The notes: generated by a model from the letters alone, not told the origin. Numbered from the stretch's first letter, positions 18,348 through 28,091 are shown. The stretch is 64,000 nucleotides of DNA from Oceanomicrobium pacificus (GCF_009833495.1 NZ_WUWG01000001.1:1164697-1228696); one strand, 5' to 3'. Program-made: numbers and translations.

Positions 18348-19223
18348 ATGGCGGGATCATATGACGATCGTGACGGATTCATCTGGATGGATGGCCAGCT
18401 GGTGGATTGGCGCGATGCCAAGGTGCATATCCTGACCCATGCGCTGCATTATGCCTCCTCGGTCTTCGAGGGCGAGCGCTGCTACAGTGGCACCATCTTC
18501 AAATCGCGAGAACATTCCGAGCGCCTGCTGGCATCGGGCCGTGCGATGGATATCCCGATTCCCTATTCGGTCGACGAGATCGAGGCCGCAAAGGCGGCCG
18601 CGCTGAAGGCCAACAACCTCAAGGACGCCTATGTCCGTGCGATCTGCTGGCGCGGCTCGGGCGAGGATATGGGCGTCGCCTCCTCGCGCAATCCCGTGCA
18701 CATGGCGGTCGCCGCCTGGGAATGGGGCGCCTATTATGGCGATGCGAAAATGAAGGGCGCAAAGCTCGACATTTCCAAGTGGAAGCGGCCCAGCCCCGAG
18801 ACGATCCCCTGCCATGCCAAGGCGGCGGGTCTCTATATGATCTGCACCATGTCCAAACATGCGGCAGAGGCAAAGGGCTGTTCGGACGCGATGATGTTCG
18901 ACCATCGCGGCTATGTGGCCGAGGCGACCGGCGCCAACATCTTCTTCGTCAAGGATGGCGAGGTGCACACGCCCAAGCCGGACAGCTTCCTCAACGGGAT
19001 CACGCGGCAGACCGTCATCACCATGCTGAAGGACCGCCAGATCAAGGTGCACGAGCGCCATATCCTGCCCGAGGAACTGGAAGGGTTCGAACAGTGCTGG
19101 CTGACCGGTACGGCGGCCGAGGTCACGCCCGTCGGCCAGATCGGCGACTATACGTTCGAGGTCGGCCAGCTGACGCGAGATGTCGCAGACGCCTACGAGA
19201 AGCTTGTGCGCGGCATTTCCTGA
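18348..19223 (+). CDS. ilvE: Branched-chain amino acid aminotransferase (class IV)
   Basis: The 291-residue PLP enzyme interconverts leucine, isoleucine and valine with their 2-oxo acids. Characteristic stretches are GFIWMDGQLVDWRDAKVHILTH at the N-terminus, VFEGERCYSGTIF, and ETIPCHAKAAGLY near 145-157 with the PLP-binding Lys. Later come GYVAEATGANIFFV (phosphate-cup residues) and LTGTAAEVTPV near 245. Length is typical for the alphaproteobacterial type. It is monocistronic by appearance, divergent from petP, with 194 bases between starts. Confidence 0.95.
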   Translation: MAGSYDDRDGFIWMDGQLVDWRDAKVHILTHALHYASSVFEGERCYSGTIFKSREHSERLLASGRAMDIPIPYSVDEIEAAKAAALKANNLKDAYVRAICWRGSGEDMGVASSRNPVHMAVAAWEWGAYYGDAKMKGAKLDISKWKRPSPETIPCHAKAAGLYMICTMSKHAAEAKGCSDAMMFDHRGYVAEATGANIFFVKDGEVHTPKPDSFLNGITRQTVITMLKDRQIKVHERHILPEELEGFEQCWLTGTAAEVTPVGQIGDYTFEVGQLTRDVADAYEKLVRGIS

Positions 19224-19305
19224 CCTAGCTGTTGATCAGGGTCAAGGCAGCGGTCCGCTGGCCCCTGCTACACCCTGATCGAACAGACAGGAAAGGAAGT
19301 GACCC

Positions 19306-19542
19306 ATGTCGCACACGCCCCACGAACTGGCCGAGGAATTTCCCGAGTCCGTCGACAGGATCAGCAAGCTGAAATCGTCGGACGCGCATTTCGCCAAACT
19401 GTTCGACGCCTATCATGACGTGAACCGGGACATTCACCGCGCGGAAACGAATGTCGAGCCGACGGATGACCTGCACATGCAGGAAATGCGCAAGCAGCGG
19501 ATGGTCCTGAAGGACGAGATCGCGGCGATGCTGGCCGGCTGA
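19306..19542 (+). CDS. DUF465 (YdcH-like) small protein
   Basis: A 78-residue helical protein with the DUF465 pattern: EEFPESVDRISKLKSSDAHFAKLFDAYHDVNRDIHRAE, then a second helix with MRKQRMVLKDEI. The two helices form a coiled hairpin. Its function is not established. A GGAAGTG ribosome binding site precedes the ATG and a strong terminator follows 34 bases after the stop, so it is a single-gene unit or the end of ilvE's transcript. Confidence 0.9.
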   Translation: MSHTPHELAEEFPESVDRISKLKSSDAHFAKLFDAYHDVNRDIHRAETNVEPTDDLHMQEMRKQRMVLKDEIAAMLAG

Positions 19543-19575
19543 CAGCCCGCCGGTTCGGACCGCACGACACAGCGA

Positions 19576-19607
19576 ACGGCGTCCCGTTGCGGGGCGCCGT
19601 TTTGCTT
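19576..19607 (+). terminator. Intrinsic terminator after the DUF465 gene
   Basis: An 11-bp stem containing one G-T pair (19576-19586 with 19590-19600), three-base loop, followed by TTTGCTT. Confidence 0.75.
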
Positions 19608-19697
19608 GTGGAGCGCCGCGCTTTCTGGTTTCCCTGTCGCCAAGGTGAAGGCGGGCGCCGTGCCCGACCGACCAGCCGGAAATTCAGGAGCCGCCCC

Positions 19698-20639
19698 ATG
19701 AGCCAGACACGCAAGATCATCATCGACACCGACCCGGGGCAGGATGATGCGGTCGCGATCCTGCTCGCGCTGGCCTCGCCCGAACTGGAGGTGCTGGGGA
19801 TCACGGCTGTCGCGGGCAATGTGCCGCTGGCGCTCACCCAGAAAAACGCGCGGATGATCTGCGAACTGGCCGGCCGGCCGGACATGAAGGTCTTTGCCGG
19901 TGCCGCCCGCCCGCTCATGCGTCCGCTCGTCACCGCGGAATATGTGCACGGAAAGACCGGACTCGACGGACCGGACCTGCCGGACCCGACCATGCCGTTG
20001 CAGGCGCAGGGCGCGGTTGATTTCATCATCGACACGCTGCGCGCCGAACCCGAAGGCAGCGTCACGCTCTGCGCGCTTGGTCCGCTTACCAATGTGGCGC
20101 TCGCACTCATTCAGGCGCCCGACATTGCGCCGCGCATCCGCGAGATCGTCCTGATGGGCGGCGGCTGTTTCGAGGGCGGCAACACGACCCCGGCGGCGGA
20201 GTTCAACATCTATGTCGATCCGCACGCGGCCAAGACGGTCTTTGCCAGCGGGGTTCCGATCACGGTCTTCCCGCTCGACGTGACCCATCGCGCGCTCACG
20301 TCGCGCGACCGGGTGGAGGCGTTTCGTTCACTCGGCACGCCGGTTGGCACCGCCACGGCCGAACTGCTCGACTTTTTCGAGCGGTTCGACGAGGCCAAAT
20401 ACGGCACCGATGGCGGCCCCCTGCATGATCCGAACGTGATTGCCTGGCTCTTGCAGCCTGAGCTTTACACCCACCGCCATGTGAACGTGGAAATCGAGAC
20501 CGGATCGGAACTGACCATGGGCATGACCGTGGTCGACTGGTGGGGTGTCACCGACCGTGCGCCGAACGCGACCTATGTGCGCGATCTCGACGATGCGGGC
20601 TTCTTCGCGCTCTTGACCGAGCGGCTTGCCACGCTGTGA
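19698..20639 (+). CDS. Inosine-uridine preferring nucleoside hydrolase
   Basis: The 313-residue enzyme cleaves the N-glycosidic bond of ribonucleosides. The calcium-binding aspartate cluster IIIDTDPGQDDAVAILLAL lies at residues 7-25, followed by AGNVPLALTQKNA, the ALGPLTNVALAL stretch near 125 and EFNIYVDPHAAK near 165 with substrate-binding residues. A GGTDGGPLHDPN-like segment near 240 includes the catalytic-region His/Asp. I chose the ATG at 19698 with CAGGAG upstream; 37 open codons before it are unlike the family. It probably serves purine or pyrimidine salvage. No transporter is next to it. Confidence 0.95.
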   Translation: MSQTRKIIIDTDPGQDDAVAILLALASPELEVLGITAVAGNVPLALTQKNARMICELAGRPDMKVFAGAARPLMRPLVTAEYVHGKTGLDGPDLPDPTMPLQAQGAVDFIIDTLRAEPEGSVTLCALGPLTNVALALIQAPDIAPRIREIVLMGGGCFEGGNTTPAAEFNIYVDPHAAKTVFASGVPITVFPLDVTHRALTSRDRVEAFRSLGTPVGTATAELLDFFERFDEAKYGTDGGPLHDPNVIAWLLQPELYTHRHVNVEIETGSELTMGMTVVDWWGVTDRAPNATYVRDLDDAGFFALLTERLATL

Positions 20640-20754
20640 TTCCCGTGGGGCGGCGCGTCACGTCTTGACCCGTCTTGAGACGGTCATAAATGCTGTGATA
20701 CCCTGATCCCACCAGCACCGGGCTGTTCCGGTGCCTTCATAGGAGGAAAACGTT

Positions 20755-21183
20755 CTGTCAGAACGACTCGATGCGGACCATTCCGCTCCCGATCCGGCAC
20801 CCGCGGCAGGGACTGGCCGGACCGAAACCGACAGCGCAACGCTGCGCCGCCTCATCCTGACATCGCTGGAAGACGACAAGGCCGAAGATGTCGTGGCCAT
20901 CGACCTTCGTGGCAAATCCGAAATGGCCGACACGATGATCATCGCGTCGGGCCGTTCGTCGCGTCAGGTCGGCGCGATTGCCGAACATCTGGTCGACACG
21001 CTCAAGGCCGAAGCCGGCATCCTGTGCCGTATGGAAGGCAAGGACCAGGGCGACTGGGTCCTGATCGACTGCGGCGACGCGGTCGTCCATGTCTTCCGTC
21101 CGGAAGTGCGCGAGTTCTACCAGCTCGAAAAGATGTGGCTGTCGGTGGACGAACAGGTCAAACGGACCGGCCAGCAGGACTGA
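20755..21183 (+). CDS. rsfS: Ribosomal silencing factor RsfS, apparent CTG start
   Basis: The RsfS/Iojap domain is unmistakable: LRRLILTSLEDDKAEDVVAIDLRGKSEMADTMIIASGRS, then GDWVLIDCGDAVVHVFRPEVREFYQLEKMW. It binds L14 and blocks subunit joining in starvation. The frame is closed by a TAG at 20740-20742 and contains no ATG, GTG or TTG before the conserved domain. A perfect AGGAGG at 20741-20746 lies eight bases before a CTG at 20755-20757, which I take as the start (142 residues). The later GTG at 20893 would remove the first domain strand. It is followed nine bases later by rlmH. Confidence 0.92.
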   Translation: MSERLDADHSAPDPAPAAGTGRTETDSATLRRLILTSLEDDKAEDVVAIDLRGKSEMADTMIIASGRSSRQVGAIAEHLVDTLKAEAGILCRMEGKDQGDWVLIDCGDAVVHVFRPEVREFYQLEKMWLSVDEQVKRTGQQD

Positions 21184-21192
21184 CCGGATCCG

Positions 21193-21663
21193 ATGCGCGT
21201 GACCATACTGGCCGTCGGGCGGTTGCGCGCCGGTCCCGAAAAGGACCTGATCGATGACTACCTGACCCGCTTTGACCGCAGCGGGCGCGCGCTGGGCCTT
21301 GGCCCGGCCGAGGTGCGCGAGGTCGAGGACCGCAAGGGTGGCGGCCGCGCCGCCGAGGGCGCGCTTCTGGACCGGGCGGTCCCGCAGGGCGCGGCGCTGG
21401 TCGGGCTTGATGAGCGCGGCAAACTCCTGACATCGCCGGACTTCGCCACCCGCATCGCCGACTGGCGCGATGCCGGGCAACGCGACCTTGTCTTCCTGAT
21501 CGGCGGTGCGGACGGGCTCGATCCTGAATTGCGGGCGCGCTGCGATATGCTCCTGTCCTTCGGCAAGATGGTCTGGCCGCATATGCTGGCCCGCGTGATG
21601 CTGAGCGAACAGCTCTACCGGGCGTCGTCGATCCTTGCCGGCGCTCCGTATCACCGGGGGTGA
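21193..21663 (+). CDS. rlmH: 23S rRNA (pseudouridine1915-N3)-methyltransferase
   Basis: A 156-residue SPOUT methyltransferase. It begins MRVTILAVGRLRAGPEKDLIDDYLTRF and carries the SAM-knot sequence FLIGGADGLDPELRARCD near 105 and the C-terminal KMVWPHMLARVMLSEQLYRASSILAGAPYHRG. It methylates pseudouridine 1915 in helix 69 on assembled 70S ribosomes. It is paired with rsfS as in most bacteria, with nine bases between them. Confidence 0.97.
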   Translation: MRVTILAVGRLRAGPEKDLIDDYLTRFDRSGRALGLGPAEVREVEDRKGGGRAAEGALLDRAVPQGAALVGLDERGKLLTSPDFATRIADWRDAGQRDLVFLIGGADGLDPELRARCDMLLSFGKMVWPHMLARVMLSEQLYRASSILAGAPYHRG

Positions 21664-21763
21664 ACCGGCAACCCGTTGCGGGCGGGCCGCGCCGCGCCTT
21701 GCACCGCGCCCGAGCCGCGCCTAGAACGGGGCAGCCTGTCCAATTCCCCGCAAGGAGAGCCGC

Positions 21764-23305
21764 GTGACCCACCCGAAACCCGTCGTTCTGTGCATTCTCG
21801 ATGGCTGGGGCCTGAGCGACCGGCGCGAGGACAATGCCGTCGCGCTTGCCGACACGCCCAATTTCGACCGGATCATGCGCGACTGTCCCAATGCCACGCT
21901 GCATGCGCAGGGCAACAATGTCGGCCTGCCGGAGGGCCAGATGGGCAACAGCGAGGTCGGCCATACCAATATCGGGGCGGGGCGCGTGGTCTGGATGACC
22001 CTGCCGCGGATCGACCGCGCGATCGAGGACGGGTCGTTTGACGAAAATGATGCGCTGGGGCAGGTGATCGACAGGCTGAAGGACACGGGCGGCACGGCCC
22101 ATCTGGCCGGGCTGGTCTCTCCGGGCGGCGTCCATTCGCACCAGCGCCACATCGCGCGGCTGGCACAGGTGATCGCAGATGCAGGCGTGCCGGTGGCCGT
22201 GCATGCGTTTCTCGACGGGCGGGACGTGGCCCCGAAATCCGCGCTCGACCAGGTGGCAGAGCTGGAGGCGGCGCTGCCCGACGGTGCCACGATTTCAACG
22301 GTCAGCGGCCGGTTCTACGCGATGGATCGCGACAATCGCTGGGACCGGGTCAGCCGGGCCGCAGCCGCGATCCTGAAGGGTGACGGCAACAGCGCTGACA
22401 GCGCCCGGGCCGCCATCGAGGCGGCCTATGCCAATGGCGACACGGACGAATTTGTCGAGCCGACCGTGATCGGCGGCTATGCGGGCGCTTCGGACGGGGA
22501 CGGGATCGTCTTCGGCAATTTCCGCGCCGACCGCGCGCGGGAGATCCTGTCGGCCCTGCTCGATCCGGAATTTGATGGCTATGACACCGGCCCGCGCCCC
22601 GACTTCGCGGCGGCCTGTGGTCTGGTGGAATATTCCACGCGCCATGCCGAACTGATGGGCGTGATGTTTCCGCCCGAGGAAATCGTCAACACGCTCGGGG
22701 CCTATGTCTCGGCGCAGGGGCGCACGCAGTTGCGGCTCGCGGAGACCGAGAAATACCCGCACGTCACCTTCTTCCTCAATGGCGGGGTGGAGACACCCTA
22801 TCCCGGCGAGGACCGCTACATGGCGCCCTCTCCGAAAGTGCGGACCTATGACCTGCAGCCCGAAATGTCGGCCGGCGAGGTGACCGACAAGCTCGTCTCC
22901 GCGATCCGCGGCGGCGCCTATGACCTGATCGTCGTGAATTTCGCCAATCCCGACATGGTCGGCCACACCGGCAGTCTGGAAGCCGCGATGGCGGCCTGTG
23001 CGGCCGTGGATGAGGGTGTCGGTGCGGCGCTCGAAGCGCTCGAGGAGGTGGGTGGCGCGATGCTGCTCACGGCGGATCATGGCAATTGCGAGGTGATGGT
23101 CGATCCCGAAACCGGCGGGCCGCACACGGCGCATACGCTCAATCCGGTGCCGGTGGTGCTGGTCGGCGGTCCGGACGGCGCCAAGCTGCGCGACGGTGGC
23201 AATCTGGGCGATCTGGCGCCGACCCTTCTGGCCCTGATGGGCCTGCCGCAGCCTGCCGAGATGACCGGCCGGTCGCTTCTCGACGGGGATGTTGCTGGCG
23301 CGTGA
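21764..23305 (+). CDS. gpmI: 2,3-bisphosphoglycerate-independent phosphoglycerate mutase
   Basis: The 513-residue two-manganese enzyme interconverts 3- and 2-phosphoglycerate. Its start, VVLCILDGWGLSDRREDNAV, and the active-site serine in QMGNSEVGHTNIGAGR near 62 are diagnostic. HAFLDGRDVAPKS lies near 150, and the alkaline-phosphatase fold returns with NFANPDMVGHTGSLEAA and LTADHGNCEVM with metal-binding His. Translation begins at a GTG (21764) after AAGGAGAG. The stop overlaps the GTG of the envC-like gene (GTGA), implying coupling. It connects glycolysis with a cell-envelope operon, an arrangement conserved in alphaproteobacteria. Confidence 0.97.
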   Translation: MTHPKPVVLCILDGWGLSDRREDNAVALADTPNFDRIMRDCPNATLHAQGNNVGLPEGQMGNSEVGHTNIGAGRVVWMTLPRIDRAIEDGSFDENDALGQVIDRLKDTGGTAHLAGLVSPGGVHSHQRHIARLAQVIADAGVPVAVHAFLDGRDVAPKSALDQVAELEAALPDGATISTVSGRFYAMDRDNRWDRVSRAAAAILKGDGNSADSARAAIEAAYANGDTDEFVEPTVIGGYAGASDGDGIVFGNFRADRAREILSALLDPEFDGYDTGPRPDFAAACGLVEYSTRHAELMGVMFPPEEIVNTLGAYVSAQGRTQLRLAETEKYPHVTFFLNGGVETPYPGEDRYMAPSPKVRTYDLQPEMSAGEVTDKLVSAIRGGAYDLIVVNFANPDMVGHTGSLEAAMAACAAVDEGVGAALEALEEVGGAMLLTADHGNCEVMVDPETGGPHTAHTLNPVPVVLVGGPDGAKLRDGGNLGDLAPTLLALMGLPQPAEMTGRSLLDGDVAGA

Positions 23306-24477
23306 CCGGTCGCCTTGCCCTTCCCCTGCTGGCGGCGCTGGCGCTGACCGTCGGGTCGTTTGTTGCGGCCCAGACGCCTTCTGGTTCTGCGGGGGACACG
23401 GCCCGAGCCGCCGCACTCATTCGCAACGCGGCCGCCGCGCTTGCGGATGCGCGGTCCGCGGCCAATCGCGGACAGGCGCTTGCCGCGGCGGCCCGAGCCT
23501 ACGAGACCGCGCTCGTCGCTCTGCGCGATGCGATCCGGCGCACATCGGTGGCCGAGCAGGCTTTGAGCGGGCAGTTGGCGGAACGCGCGGAAGCGCGGGA
23601 CCGGCTTCTCGACATGTTGGGGCGCATGGAGCGGGTGCGCGAGCCCGATACGCTCATCCATCCCGAAGGCGCATTGGCGACCGCCCGCGCGGCGATGATC
23701 GTCAGCGAGATCCTGCCCGGCCTGCGCCGCGAGGCCGAGGCGCTGGCGACCGCGACACGCCGGCTGGCAGAACTGCAGGCGGAGCAGCGGCTTTTGCAAG
23801 AGGATTTGCGCATCGGTCTGGACGGGATCGAACAGGTGCGGGCGCAATTGGCCGCGGCCCTCGAACGGTCGGGTGACCTGCCGCCGCGCTATGCCGACAG
23901 TTCCGCGCGGATGGCGCAGATGGCCGAGGACAGCGCCTCGCTTGACGCGTTTGCCGCGTCGCTGGTCGCGGCCGGTCTGGCTGACGCGGCGCCCGGATCG
24001 GACCCGCTCACCGCCGATGGACGCCTGCCCCCGCCGGTTGCGGGTTCTGTGCTGCGGGCCTTTGGAGATGCGGACGCGGCCGGGATCGAACGGCCCGGTC
24101 TTGTGCTGCGCGCGCCGCCGCTGTCGGTCGTGACCGCGCCTGTCGATGCGACCGTACGTTATGCGGGGCCGTTTCTCGATTACGGGCTCGTCGCAATTCT
24201 TGAGCCGCATGCCGATCTGCTCCTCGTGCTGGCCGGTCTCGACCAGCTTTACCTGCGCGAAGGCGACGTGGTGCGCGGGGGCGATCCGGTCGGTGCGCTC
24301 GGCGGTCAGGCGCCGCAAGCTGATGAATTTTTGATCGAGGCGACAGACGGGACTGGCGGGACATTTCAGGAAACGCTTTATATAGAGGTCAGGCAGCGCG
24401 GCGAGGCGGTGGACCCGGCAGACTGGTTCGCCCTGTCCGAAACGGACCCGTCCGAACAGCAAGGGAAAGCCGAATGA
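23302..24477 (+). CDS. EnvC-like murein hydrolase activator with degenerate LytM domain
   Basis: A 391-residue exported protein. It has a signal peptide (about 1-22), a long Ala/Arg/Glu-rich coiled coil (35-220) and a C-terminal M23/LytM domain (about 305-375). The M23 metal ligands are gone: where active enzymes have the HxxxD and HxH motifs, this one reads APVDATVRYAG and LLLVLAGLDQLYL, so it is probably non-catalytic, as in E. coli EnvC, which activates amidases. The order gpmI-envC-ctpA is common in this group. It starts at a GTG overlapping the gpmI stop and its own stop overlaps ctpA (ATGA). The role in septal peptidoglycan splitting is inferred. Confidence 0.85.
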   Translation: MTGRLALPLLAALALTVGSFVAAQTPSGSAGDTARAAALIRNAAAALADARSAANRGQALAAAARAYETALVALRDAIRRTSVAEQALSGQLAERAEARDRLLDMLGRMERVREPDTLIHPEGALATARAAMIVSEILPGLRREAEALATATRRLAELQAEQRLLQEDLRIGLDGIEQVRAQLAAALERSGDLPPRYADSSARMAQMAEDSASLDAFAASLVAAGLADAAPGSDPLTADGRLPPPVAGSVLRAFGDADAAGIERPGLVLRAPPLSVVTAPVDATVRYAGPFLDYGLVAILEPHADLLLVLAGLDQLYLREGDVVRGGDPVGALGGQAPQADEFLIEATDGTGGTFQETLYIEVRQRGEAVDPADWFALSETDPSEQQGKAE

Positions 24478-25802
24478 AGAAGAGTTTGATGGCAGCGGTC
24501 GGTGGCGTGGCGGCCGGCGTTCTGGTGACAACGCAACTGGCGGCACCGCTGGTTGCACAGGAAGCCGAGGAGAAACGGTCCACCTACGAGCAGCTTGACC
24601 TGTTCGGCGACATTTTCGAGCGGGTGCGCTCGGGTTATGTCGAGGATGTGGACGAGGCCGACCTGATCGAAAGCGCCATCAACGGGATGCTGAACGCGCT
24701 CGACCCGCATTCGAGCTATTTGCCGCCGCAGGATTTCGACGATATGCGGGTGGAGACGAGCGGCGAGTTCGGCGGACTCGGGATCGAGGTCACGCAGGAG
24801 AACGGTTTCGTCAAGGTCGTCTCTCCGATCGATGACACGCCGGCGGCCGAGGCCGGTGTTCTGGCCGGCGACTTCATCACCCATGTGGATGGCGAGCCGC
24901 TTCTGGGCCTGACGCTCGACGAATCCGTCGATCTGATGCGCGGGCCGGTTGGTTCCGATATCGAGATCACCATCGCCCGCGAGGATGAGGACGAACCCAT
25001 CGTGCTCACCATCGTGCGCGACGTCATCAAGGTGGCTGCGGTGCGCTCGCGGGTCGTCGGCGACACGGTTGTGCTGCGCATCTCCAGTTTCACCGAACAG
25101 ACGTTCGACAATCTCGAAGAGGAGATCGCCGAACAGGTGGCCGAACTGGGCGGTATGGAGCAGGTGGGCGGTTTCGTGCTCGACCTGCGCAACAACCCCG
25201 GCGGTCTGCTGAATCAGGCGATCCTTGTCTCCGACGCGTTCCTCGATGCTGGCGAGGTCGTCTCGACCCGTGGTCGCAATGCAGGCGACAGCGAACGCTA
25301 CAATGCCACGCCGGGCGATCTGGCCGAGGGCAAGCCGGTTGTCGTGCTCATCAATGGCGGGTCGGCTTCCGCATCGGAGATCGTTGCGGGCGCGCTTCAG
25401 GACCACCAGCGCGGCATCGTTGTCGGCACGCCGAGCTTCGGCAAGGGTTCCGTTCAGACCATCGTGCCGCTGCAGGGCGGTGGCGCGATGCGCCTGACGA
25501 CGGCGCGCTACTACACGCCGTCGGGCCGGTCCATCCAGGCGCTGGGCGTCGCGCCTGACATTCTGGTGGAGCAGCGGTTCCGCGATCCGGATGCGATCGA
25601 GGAGGGCGATCTGCCCGAACTGCGGTCGGAGGCCGATCTGCGCGGGGCGCTTGGCAACGACTCCCTGACCGAAGACGAGCGCAAGCAGCTCGAAGAGGAA
25701 CGGGCCGAGCAGGAAGAGATCGCCGAGCGGCGCGAGGAGGATTACCAGCTCGCCTATGCGCTCGACATCATCAAGGGCCTGCGGGTTCTGGAACGGGACT
25801 GA
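24474..25802 (+). CDS. ctpA: Carboxy-terminal processing protease, S41 family
   Basis: The 442-residue periplasmic serine protease has a signal peptide (1-28), an N-terminal helical part, a PDZ domain at about 85-170 ([25 protein letters not shown]) and the S41 catalytic core. The nucleophile is the serine in [16 protein letters not shown] near 300 and the Lys is in [11 protein letters not shown] near 325. After the core comes a charged, Glu-rich C-terminal helix ([20 protein letters not shown]), common in alphaproteobacterial CtpA. It degrades misfolded or tail-marked periplasmic proteins. It overlaps the envC-like gene by four bases. Confidence 0.95.
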   Translation: MKKSLMAAVGGVAAGVLVTTQLAAPLVAQEAEEKRSTYEQLDLFGDIFERVRSGYVEDVDEADLIESAINGMLNALDPHSSYLPPQDFDDMRVETSGEFGGLGIEVTQENGFVKVVSPIDDTPAAEAGVLAGDFITHVDGEPLLGLTLDESVDLMRGPVGSDIEITIAREDEDEPIVLTIVRDVIKVAAVRSRVVGDTVVLRISSFTEQTFDNLEEEIAEQVAELGGMEQVGGFVLDLRNNPGGLLNQAILVSDAFLDAGEVVSTRGRNAGDSERYNATPGDLAEGKPVVVLINGGSASASEIVAGALQDHQRGIVVGTPSFGKGSVQTIVPLQGGGAMRLTTARYYTPSGRSIQALGVAPDILVEQRFRDPDAIEEGDLPELRSEADLRGALGNDSLTEDERKQLEEERAEQEEIAERREEDYQLAYALDIIKGLRVLERD

Positions 25803-25812
25803 GCGCGCACCC

Positions 25813-26337
25813 GTGCCCGGTTCCGGTCAAACACCGAGCGAGGCCGCCTATGCGGCCTTGCCCTACCGCCCCTGCGTGGGCGTGGTGCTGCGCAATCCCG
25901 ACGGCCTGATCTTCGCCGGCCAGCGGATCGACAATCCCGGGCCGGCCTGGCAGATGCCGCAGGGCGGGATCGATCCGGGCGAGGCCCCGCAAACCGCGGC
26001 CCTGCGCGAACTGGCAGAGGAAACAGGTCTGGCCCCCCATGCGGTGCGGGTCACCGCCGAGACGCCCGACTGGCTCCGCTACGACCTGCCGCGGGAGCTT
26101 GTCGGCAAGCTCTGGAAAGGCCGCTATCGCGGACAGGAGCAGAAATGGTTCCTGATGGATTTCGACGGGCCGGACAGCTTGATCGACATCGCGACGGAGG
26201 TGCCGGAGTTTTCCCGCTGGCAATGGATGACGCCCGACGATCTGGTTGCGGCGATCGTGCCGTTCAAACGCGCGCTCTACCGGTCCGTCTTCGACGCGCT
26301 GGGCGATGATCTGGCCGCGGGGCCAGTCCGGCGCTGA
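25813..26337 (+). CDS. rppH: RNA pyrophosphohydrolase (Nudix)
   Basis: The 174-residue Nudix enzyme removes pyrophosphate from the 5' end of mRNAs. It has the RppH opening [23 protein letters not shown] and the Nudix box with GGIDPGE and [10 protein letters not shown] at about 58-80, then [19 protein letters not shown] typical of RppH. Translation is placed at the GTG at 25813; the open frame before it overlaps ctpA. It ends convergent with the DUF1285 gene, and the two stop codons lie inside a perfect 14-base palindrome (26333-26346). Confidence 0.93.
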   Translation: MPGSGQTPSEAAYAALPYRPCVGVVLRNPDGLIFAGQRIDNPGPAWQMPQGGIDPGEAPQTAALRELAEETGLAPHAVRVTAETPDWLRYDLPRELVGKLWKGRYRGQEQKWFLMDFDGPDSLIDIATEVPEFSRWQWMTPDDLVAAIVPFKRALYRSVFDALGDDLAAGPVRR

Positions 26338-26341
26338 CCGG

Positions 26342-26986
26342 TCAGCCCGGCAGGTCGAGCCGGTCGGCCGGCATCAGCGGAAAGAACCGGCCGGATGAGC
26401 GCAGCCCGAACCAGTCCTGCCCGTCCATCTGTTCCACCGTCCCGATATCGGCGAGCCGCACGAAACTTTTCCGGTCAATGAGCGCCTCTAGCCGCGCGCG
26501 TACCTCAACATAGGGCGACGGCTCGCCCGTCTCCGGATCTTCCGCCAGACGGAGCGGGTGGTCCGCGTCCAGCGTGACATGGTCGCCGACATTCGTCTCG
26601 AATGTCAGGCGCTGGTCCGGACCGGGATCTTCAACTGTGAAATCCACCGCGACGAAGGGCGCGTCATCGACCGTGATGCCGACTTTCTCCACCGGTGTCA
26701 CAAGGAAGTAATCGTCGCCGTCGCGCCGCAGGATGGTAGAGAAGAGCCGCACCATGCGTTTCCGACCGATCGGCGTGCCCTGATAAAACCAGGTGCCGTC
26801 GCGCGCGATCCGCATGTCGAGATCCCCGCAGAAGGGCGGGTTCCACAGGTGCACCGGCGGCAGGCCACGACCCTTGGCCTGCGCGGTGCTGGCGGCCTCG
26901 GCCAGTCCGGCGGCGCGGTCCGTTCCGCCTGTTTCCGCGGCCGGATCACTCTTCGGCGTCACGAAGTTCTGAGTTTTCCCCGACAT
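26342..26986 (-). CDS. DUF1285 protein
   Basis: The 214-residue protein has an unstructured first 45 residues, then the DUF1285 core: [45 protein letters not shown] near 50-90, [17 protein letters not shown], and a C-terminal [15 protein letters not shown] near 180. DUF1285 folds as two small beta domains with no proven function. It is divergent from the moxR gene at 27078, and DUF1285 genes are often next to MoxR/DUF58 operons, suggesting a shared process. The start at 26986 has an AAGGAAAG ribosome binding site; the longer frame runs antisense to moxR and is not credible. Confidence 0.88.
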   Translation of the reverse strand: MSGKTQNFVTPKSDPAAETGGTDRAAGLAEAASTAQAKGRGLPPVHLWNPPFCGDLDMRIARDGTWFYQGTPIGRKRMVRLFSTILRRDGDDYFLVTPVEKVGITVDDAPFVAVDFTVEDPGPDQRLTFETNVGDHVTLDADHPLRLAEDPETGEPSPYVEVRARLEALIDRKSFVRLADIGTVEQMDGQDWFGLRSSGRFFPLMPADRLDLPG

Positions 26987-27077
26987 GGTGCTGTGCTTTC
27001 CTTGGCGCTGGCCCCTGCTTTGCGCAAGAATAGCGGGTGAGTCCCGGCAAGGCACGGGCAAAGGGAGGAACATACGC

Positions 27078-28091
27078 GTGAGTGAGATTGAGCAGGACGA
27101 CCCGGTCGCAACCATCGAAGCGGCAGGGCAGCGCCTGCGCGATGCGCGGGAAATGCTGTCGCGCAGGATCATCGGGCAGGACAGGGTTCTCGACCTGAGC
27201 CTGATCGCTCTTCTGTGCGGCGGGCACGGGTTGCTCGTCGGCGCACCGGGGCTGGCAAAGACCCGGCTGGTGGATACGCTGGGCACGGTGCTCGGCCTCG
27301 ACAGCAAGCGGGTGCAGTTCACGCCGGATCTTATGCCGGCCGATATTCTCGGGGCCGAAGTGCTGGAGACCGGCAAGGATGGCAGCCGTGCATTCAAATT
27401 CATCGAGGGTCCGGTCTTCTGCCAGCTTCTGATGGCGGACGAGATCAACCGCGCCAGCCCGCGCACCCAGTCGGCGCTCCTGCAGGCGATGCAGGAAGGT
27501 CAGGTGACAATCGCCGGGGCGCAGCGCCCGCTTGCGCGGCCGTTCCATGTTCTTGCGACGCAGAACCCGATCGAACAGGAAGGCACATATCCGCTGCCCG
27601 AAGCTCAGCTGGACCGGTTTCTTGTCCAGATCGACGTGGATTTCCCCGACCGCGCGGCGGAGCGCGACATCATTCTGGCAACGACAGGCGCCACGGATGC
27701 GGATGTGACGGGTGTGCTGGATGCGGGCGAGTTGATGGGCATGCAGGCGCTGGTGCGCCGGATGCCGGTCGGCGATGCGGTGGTCGAGGCGATCCTCGAT
27801 CTGGTCCGCGCCGCCCGGCCCGGAACACCCGACAGCGCCGCCGTCACCGACGAGGCCGTCAGCTGGGGGCCGGGGCCGCGTGCCGCGCAGGCGTTGATGC
27901 TTGCAAGCCGTGCCCGCGCCCTGATCGAGGGCCGGCTGGTGCCGGACGCGGGCGACGTGGCCGCGCTGGCCCGTCCGGTTCTGAAACACCGGATGGCGCT
28001 CAGCTTCGCCGCACGTGCCGAAGGGCGGTCGGTCGAGGATGTGATCGACCAGCTCGTTGCCGACCATCTGCGGGTCGAGGCCGCCGCGTGA
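27078..28091 (+). CDS. MoxR-family AAA+ ATPase
   Basis: A 337-residue chaperone-like ATPase. Walker A is the loose [11 protein letters not shown] near 54-64, as usual for MoxR. Walker B is in [27 protein letters not shown] near 115-140, sensor 1 in [25 protein letters not shown] near 160, and a C-terminal helical lid follows. MoxR ATPases activate VWA-domain partners, in several systems by inserting metal or assembling complexes. GTG start at 27078 with GGGAGGA nine bases upstream. Its stop overlaps the start of the DUF58 gene, so it heads an operon of four genes. Confidence 0.94.
   Translation: MSEIEQDDPVATIEAAGQRLRDAREMLSRRIIGQDRVLDLSLIALLCGGHGLLVGAPGLAKTRLVDTLGTVLGLDSKRVQFTPDLMPADILGAEVLETGKDGSRAFKFIEGPVFCQLLMADEINRASPRTQSALLQAMQEGQVTIAGAQRPLARPFHVLATQNPIEQEGTYPLPEAQLDRFLVQIDVDFPDRAAERDIILATTGATDADVTGVLDAGELMGMQALVRRMPVGDAVVEAILDLVRAARPGTPDSAAVTDEAVSWGPGPRAAQALMLASRARALIEGRLVPDAGDVAALARPVLKHRMALSFAARAEGRSVEDVIDQLVADHLRVEAAA

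Noticed and set aside
20893..21183. rsfS starting at GTG 20893
   Set aside because: It would remove the conserved first strand of the domain. The CTG with a perfect AGGAGG fits better.
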